45,353 nt of DNA, from the NCBI GenBank assembly GCA_964558365.1, contig CAZLCC010000009.1:1-45353 (forward strand), given 5' to 3'. Made by a program: the position numbers and the translations under genes. The notes beneath the pieces were generated by a model. It had not been told where the DNA came from. It was given only the letters and a program-made list of their open reading frames with translations, and did not search any database. The DNA is from CAZLCC01 sp964558365. GTDB taxonomy: Bacteria; Patescibacteriota; Saccharimonadia; Saccharimonadales; Saccharimonadaceae. How positions within the stretch are numbered: the first letter of the stretch is position 1; the number at the start of each line of letters is the position of its first letter. Below are positions 43,308 to 45,353 of this stretch, piece by piece.

Positions 43308-43336
43308 TTCACATAAGCATAAACATTTGATATAAA
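43308..43336 (+). promoter_or_regulatory. promoter for the last pilin-like gene
   Basis: TTCACA (43308-43313), 17 bp spacer, TATAAA (43331-43336). The predicted leader is about 30 nt and includes the strong ribosome-binding site AAAGGAGAGG. With the terminator at 43805 this makes the last gene an independent transcription unit. Confidence 0.5.
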
Positions 43337-43372
43337 AGAAGATAGAAAAGAATCCATAAAGGAGAGGATATA

Positions 43373-43786
43373 ATGATAAAAAATAATATTAAAAAACTAG
43401 CCCAAGGTCTATTGCTTGTTCCAGCACTTGTGCTTGGACTAAGTTTTGTGCCAGCTCCACAGGCAGCAGCACAGTCTGGATGTTCAGATGATGTTTCTGG
43501 CGGAATTACTGGCGGTGCTGATTGTGCAAAAGGAGAAGATCAGGGAAGTAGCTTAACTCAAATATTCCAGACCGTTGTGAATATAATGCTCTTTCTTATC
43601 GGTGCAGTTGCAGTAATCATGCTGGTTATCGGTGGTATTCGCTATGTTGTTTCCGGCGGTAACCAAGATCAAGTTACTGGAGCAAAGAATACAATCATGT
43701 ATGCCATTATTGGTATTGTGGTTGCCTTCCTTGCATATGCAGCAGTAAGCTTTGTTACAACGAACCTTCAGTCTGGTGCAGGCTAA
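43373..43786 (+). CDS. VirB2/TrbC-like pilin-type protein, probably the most strongly expressed
   Basis: The 137-residue protein has a signal peptide (about 1-34, ending AAA), a mature N-terminus with two Cys (SGCSDDVSGGITGGADC), and two helices joined by YVVSGGNQDQVTGAKNTIM. It has a strong ribosome-binding site, a plausible promoter of its own and a strong terminator just downstream. It is a good candidate for the major pilin of the array (inference). Confidence 0.74.
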   Translation: MIKNNIKKLAQGLLLVPALVLGLSFVPAPQAAAQSGCSDDVSGGITGGADCAKGEDQGSSLTQIFQTVVNIMLFLIGAVAVIMLVIGGIRYVVSGGNQDQVTGAKNTIMYAIIGIVVAFLAYAAVSFVTTNLQSGAG

Positions 43787-43804
43787 AGAATAAGAAAGCT
43801 TTAA

Positions 43805-43832
43805 AAAATACCCCGAGTAATCGGGGTATTTT
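43805..43832. terminator. bidirectional rho-independent terminator
   Basis: A 12-bp perfect stem (left arm 43805-43816, right arm 43821-43832) around a GTAA loop, with CCCCG/CGGGG core and A-rich left and T-rich right flanks. It serves both the pilin-like array (+) and the convergent hsp20 gene (-). Confidence 0.92.
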
Positions 43833-43852
43833 ATTTATCAATTATTTTTATT

Positions 43853-44323
43853 TTATCGAATTTCAATCTTGCGAGCTTGTTCTTGCTTCACTTTGTTGAA
43901 GCTAATAGTAAGCACGCCATCTTTTAGCACTGCTTCTACTTCTTCTTCTTTTACCGCTACTGGCAAAGCAAGTGTGCGGCTAAATTCGCCCCAGTAACAT
44001 TCTTGTACGTGCCATTGAGTTGCTTCGCTATCATCGCCACTACTTAGCGTGCCACTGATGGTAAGAATACCGTCAGAAATGCTTACATCAAGATCTTGCT
44101 TGTTTACGCCAGCTGTTCGAGCTTTGATGAGTAGCTTTTCTTCTGTCTCGTATACATCAACTGCAAGTTGACCTGGAACCTGCTCTTCATCTTCCAGATA
44201 CTCGTCTTGAGCATCGTCTTGAACTGGTGCAGCATTTGTTGCATCTGCATCATCGTTCAAAAACGCAGCAGTCAATTCCTCTTCAATTAATAGTTCGTCG
44301 TTTTGCTTGTTTCCTCGCGCCAT
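43853..44323 (-). CDS. Hsp20/alpha-crystallin family small heat shock protein
   Basis: The 156-residue protein has an acidic N-terminal arm (about 1-50), then an alpha-crystallin domain starting QLAVDVYETEEKLLIKARTA. It has the conserved block GILTISGTLSSGD and the closing LKDGVLTISFNKV (the A/L-x-x-x-G-V-L motif). It is an ATP-independent holdase. There is a strong ribosome-binding site (GGAGGAG). No CIRCE-type operator is visible. Divergent from comF. Confidence 0.9.
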   Translation of the reverse strand: MARGNKQNDELLIEEELTAAFLNDDADATNAAPVQDDAQDEYLEDEEQVPGQLAVDVYETEEKLLIKARTAGVNKQDLDVSISDGILTISGTLSSGDDSEATQWHVQECYWGEFSRTLALPVAVKEEEVEAVLKDGVLTISFNKVKQEQARKIEIR

Positions 44324-44367
44324 GGGTCTCCTCCACTTTCACTAGACTTTTTGACATCTGTGTCCTA

Positions 44368-44397
44368 TTGCCAAGTATAGCGGAATGATAGTATAAA
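44368..44397 (+). promoter_or_regulatory. promoter for comF
   Basis: TTGCCA (44368-44373), 18 bp spacer, TATAAA (44392-44397), with a predicted leader of about 20 nt to the ATG at 44425. A perfect TTGACA at 44351-44356 lacks a well-spaced -10. Confidence 0.42.
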
Positions 44398-44424
44398 ATG
44401 CAATGATAAGACGTAAAAATAACA

Positions 44425-45111
44425 ATGATTGATAATATCTTACAAATCATCGCCCCCCACCACTGTTGTGGATGCAAAGAATACGGCAGTTTGTTGTGTA
44501 GTAGTTGTATATATAACATCAAAGATGAATACACTAACACCTGTATAAATTGTGGAAAACTAAGTAGTGTTGGGGTGTGTACAGATTGTCAACAAAAGGT
44601 TTCATTCCAAAAGGGTTGGTGTGTTGGCGCAAGAGACGAAGCCCTAAAAGAGCTAATTGATCGCTATAAATTCTCATACGCGCAAGCTGCGCACAAGCCG
44701 CTTACTTCCCTTCTCCATCAAACGCTACCAGTTTTGCCCAAAGAAACTACTATTGTGCCAGTGCCAACCATCGGTAAGCATATTCGTCAGCGCGGCTACG
44801 ACCATGCCTGCCTGCTCGCAAAAAGACTTGCAAAGCAGCGAAATCTTCCCTGCAAGCTGCTTTTACGGCGCAACACTAATACGGTGCAGCGTGAAGCAGT
44901 AAATGCCAAAGAGCGGGAGCGTCAGGCAAAAGAAGCTTTTAAGTGTGCTCAAAAGCTTAATCCAAACAATATTTATCTTATTGTGGATGATGTTATCACT
45001 ACTGGCGCAACGATTCGTGCTGCTGCACGATGCTTAAAGCAAGCGGGCGCTGAGAAGATATTTATTGCTGCAGTTGCGCGCCAGCCCCTCGACGTTAGTG
45101 AAGACCTCTGA
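44425..45111 (+). CDS. comF: ComF family phosphoribosyltransferase-like protein
   Basis: The 228-residue protein has N-terminal zinc-ribbon-like Cys pairs (CCGC, CSSC, CINC, CTDC within the first 56 residues). A PRTase-like domain follows, with VPVPTIGKHIRQRGYDHACL and the PRPP-binding loop IVDDVITTGATI at about 179-190. This is the ComF layout. ComF is needed for DNA uptake by natural transformation, where it acts on the cytosolic side with the ComFA helicase. No comEA, comEC or comFA is present in the window. No Shine-Dalgarno sequence precedes the ATG. Confidence 0.9.
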   Translation: MIDNILQIIAPHHCCGCKEYGSLLCSSCIYNIKDEYTNTCINCGKLSSVGVCTDCQQKVSFQKGWCVGARDEALKELIDRYKFSYAQAAHKPLTSLLHQTLPVLPKETTIVPVPTIGKHIRQRGYDHACLLAKRLAKQRNLPCKLLLRRNTNTVQREAVNAKERERQAKEAFKCAQKLNPNNIYLIVDDVITTGATIRAAARCLKQAGAEKIFIAAVARQPLDVSEDL

Positions 45112-45128
45112 TAAAATCTAACAAGCAC

Positions 45129-45218
45129 GGAGAGGTGACCGAGTGGTTGAAGGTACCGGTCTTGAAAACCGGCAAAGTGTAAAAGCTTTCGTGGGTTCGA
45201 ATCCCACCCTCTCCGCCA
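45129..45218 (+). tRNA. tRNA-Ser (anticodon TGA)
   Basis: The 90-nt cloverleaf has the acceptor stem GGAGAGG/CCTCTCC, an anticodon stem CCGGT/ACCGG with loop CTTGAAA (anticodon TGA, 45163-45165), a long variable arm with AAAG/CTTT stem (class II), a GTGGG-TTCGAAT-CCCAC T-arm, and an encoded CCA end. It decodes UCA. Confidence 0.96.
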
Positions 45219-45227
45219 AGCTATATG

Positions 45228-45250
45228 AGTCGAGTTGTTGCTCGGCTTTT
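45228..45250 (+). terminator. terminator after tRNA-Ser
   Basis: A 7-bp stem (AGTCGAG with CTCGGCT, one G-T pair) and TTGTTG loop, followed by TTT. It lies 10 nt after the tRNA; the stem is modest. Confidence 0.6.
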
Positions 45251-45255
45251 AAAAT

Positions 45256-45353
45256 TTAGAGTAGAATCTTAGCTTTGCTTTCAGCAATAAAAATACCAAC
45301 CATTATTGCAACAAACCCTATGCCAAAACTAAGGTCATGGAATAAAAACTGCA
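45256..45353 (-). CDS. C-terminal end of an unidentified membrane protein (partial)
   Basis: A minus-strand frame enters from the right edge and stops at TAA (45258-45256). The 31 readable residues include a hydrophobic helix (LSFGIGFVAIMVGIFIAESK), as at the C-terminus of polytopic transporters. The family cannot be named. Confidence 0.5.
   Translation of the reverse strand, partial: QFLFHDLSFGIGFVAIMVGIFIAESKAKILL

Noticed and set aside
44324..44424. CIRCE/HrcA operator upstream of hsp20
   Set aside because: No TTAGCACTC-N9-GAGTGCTAA-like inverted repeat is visible.
1..45353. UGA recoding (code 25 as in Gracilibacteria/Absconditabacteria)
   Set aside because: TGA is not found inside the conserved genes, and it ends real ones such as comF. 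The standard bacterial code fits.
1..45353. CRISPR arrays, insertion sequences or integrases
   Set aside because: No regularly spaced repeats and no transposase or recombinase motifs were seen. The only repeats are those within LGFP and pilin-like genes.

Overview
This window looks like the replication-origin region of a small-genome Candidate Phyla Radiation bacterium, most likely a Candidatus Saccharibacteria (TM7) relative. That placement is an inference. It rests on the low G+C content, the rpmH-rnpA-yidC-jag / dnaA-dnaN-recF core, the LGFP-repeat lysozyme, and a stripped-down type IV secretion (T4SS)-like locus beside an array of small pilin-like genes. The standard bacterial code fits every gene, and TGA is used as a stop.

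Region 1 (1-20374) makes and exports a surface glycan. It holds a polyprenol-phosphate-sugar-synthase-like GT2, a polysaccharide pyruvyl transferase, two flippase-like (UPF0104) membrane proteins, a frameshifted FkbM methyltransferase and an intact one, a WecB-like UDP-GlcNAc 2-epimerase, several GT2 and GT4 enzymes (one with two GT4-like halves), a GT-C-like membrane enzyme, and a Wzm/Wzt-type ABC exporter whose ATPase carries a C-terminal substrate-binding-like domain. Inside this cluster sits a two-gene secreted cassette: a Gmad2-type Ig-like membrane protein and a lysozyme-like protein with LGFP repeats.

Region 2 (20348-27927) is the chromosomal origin. On the minus strand are rpmH (too short for routine ORF cut-offs), rnpA, yidC, jag/khpB and a second GT-C paralogue. 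On the plus strand are dnaA, dnaN and recF. DnaA-box-like 9-mers lie both upstream of dnaA and, more densely, between dnaA and dnaN.

Region 3 (27922-43786) is the most distinctive part. A minus-strand operon encodes, in order of transcription: a TrbL/VirB6-like polytopic protein, a PrgI/VirB3-like protein with a long basic tail, a stand-alone VirB4/TraC N-domain protein, a VirB4 ATPase, a 967-residue membrane protein ending in an M15-like peptidase domain, a protein with three lysozyme-like domains plus an M23 peptidase, and a membrane-anchored beta-propeller-like protein. Divergent from it are six consecutive small secreted proteins with a VirB2/TrbC-like two-helix hairpin. The set reads as an envelope-spanning pilus or DNA/protein-transfer machine with its own battery of wall-cutting enzymes.

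Region 4 (43805-45353) has a bidirectional terminator, an Hsp20 gene, comF, tRNA-Ser(UGA) with its terminator, and the C-terminal end of an unidentified membrane protein.

Several operon-leading genes have a TATAAT-like -10 box 7-13 nt before the ATG and no Shine-Dalgarno sequence, which points to leaderless mRNAs. Internal operon genes tend to have clear ribosome-binding sites or overlapping stop/start codons. There is no gene-free stretch longer than about 300 bases.
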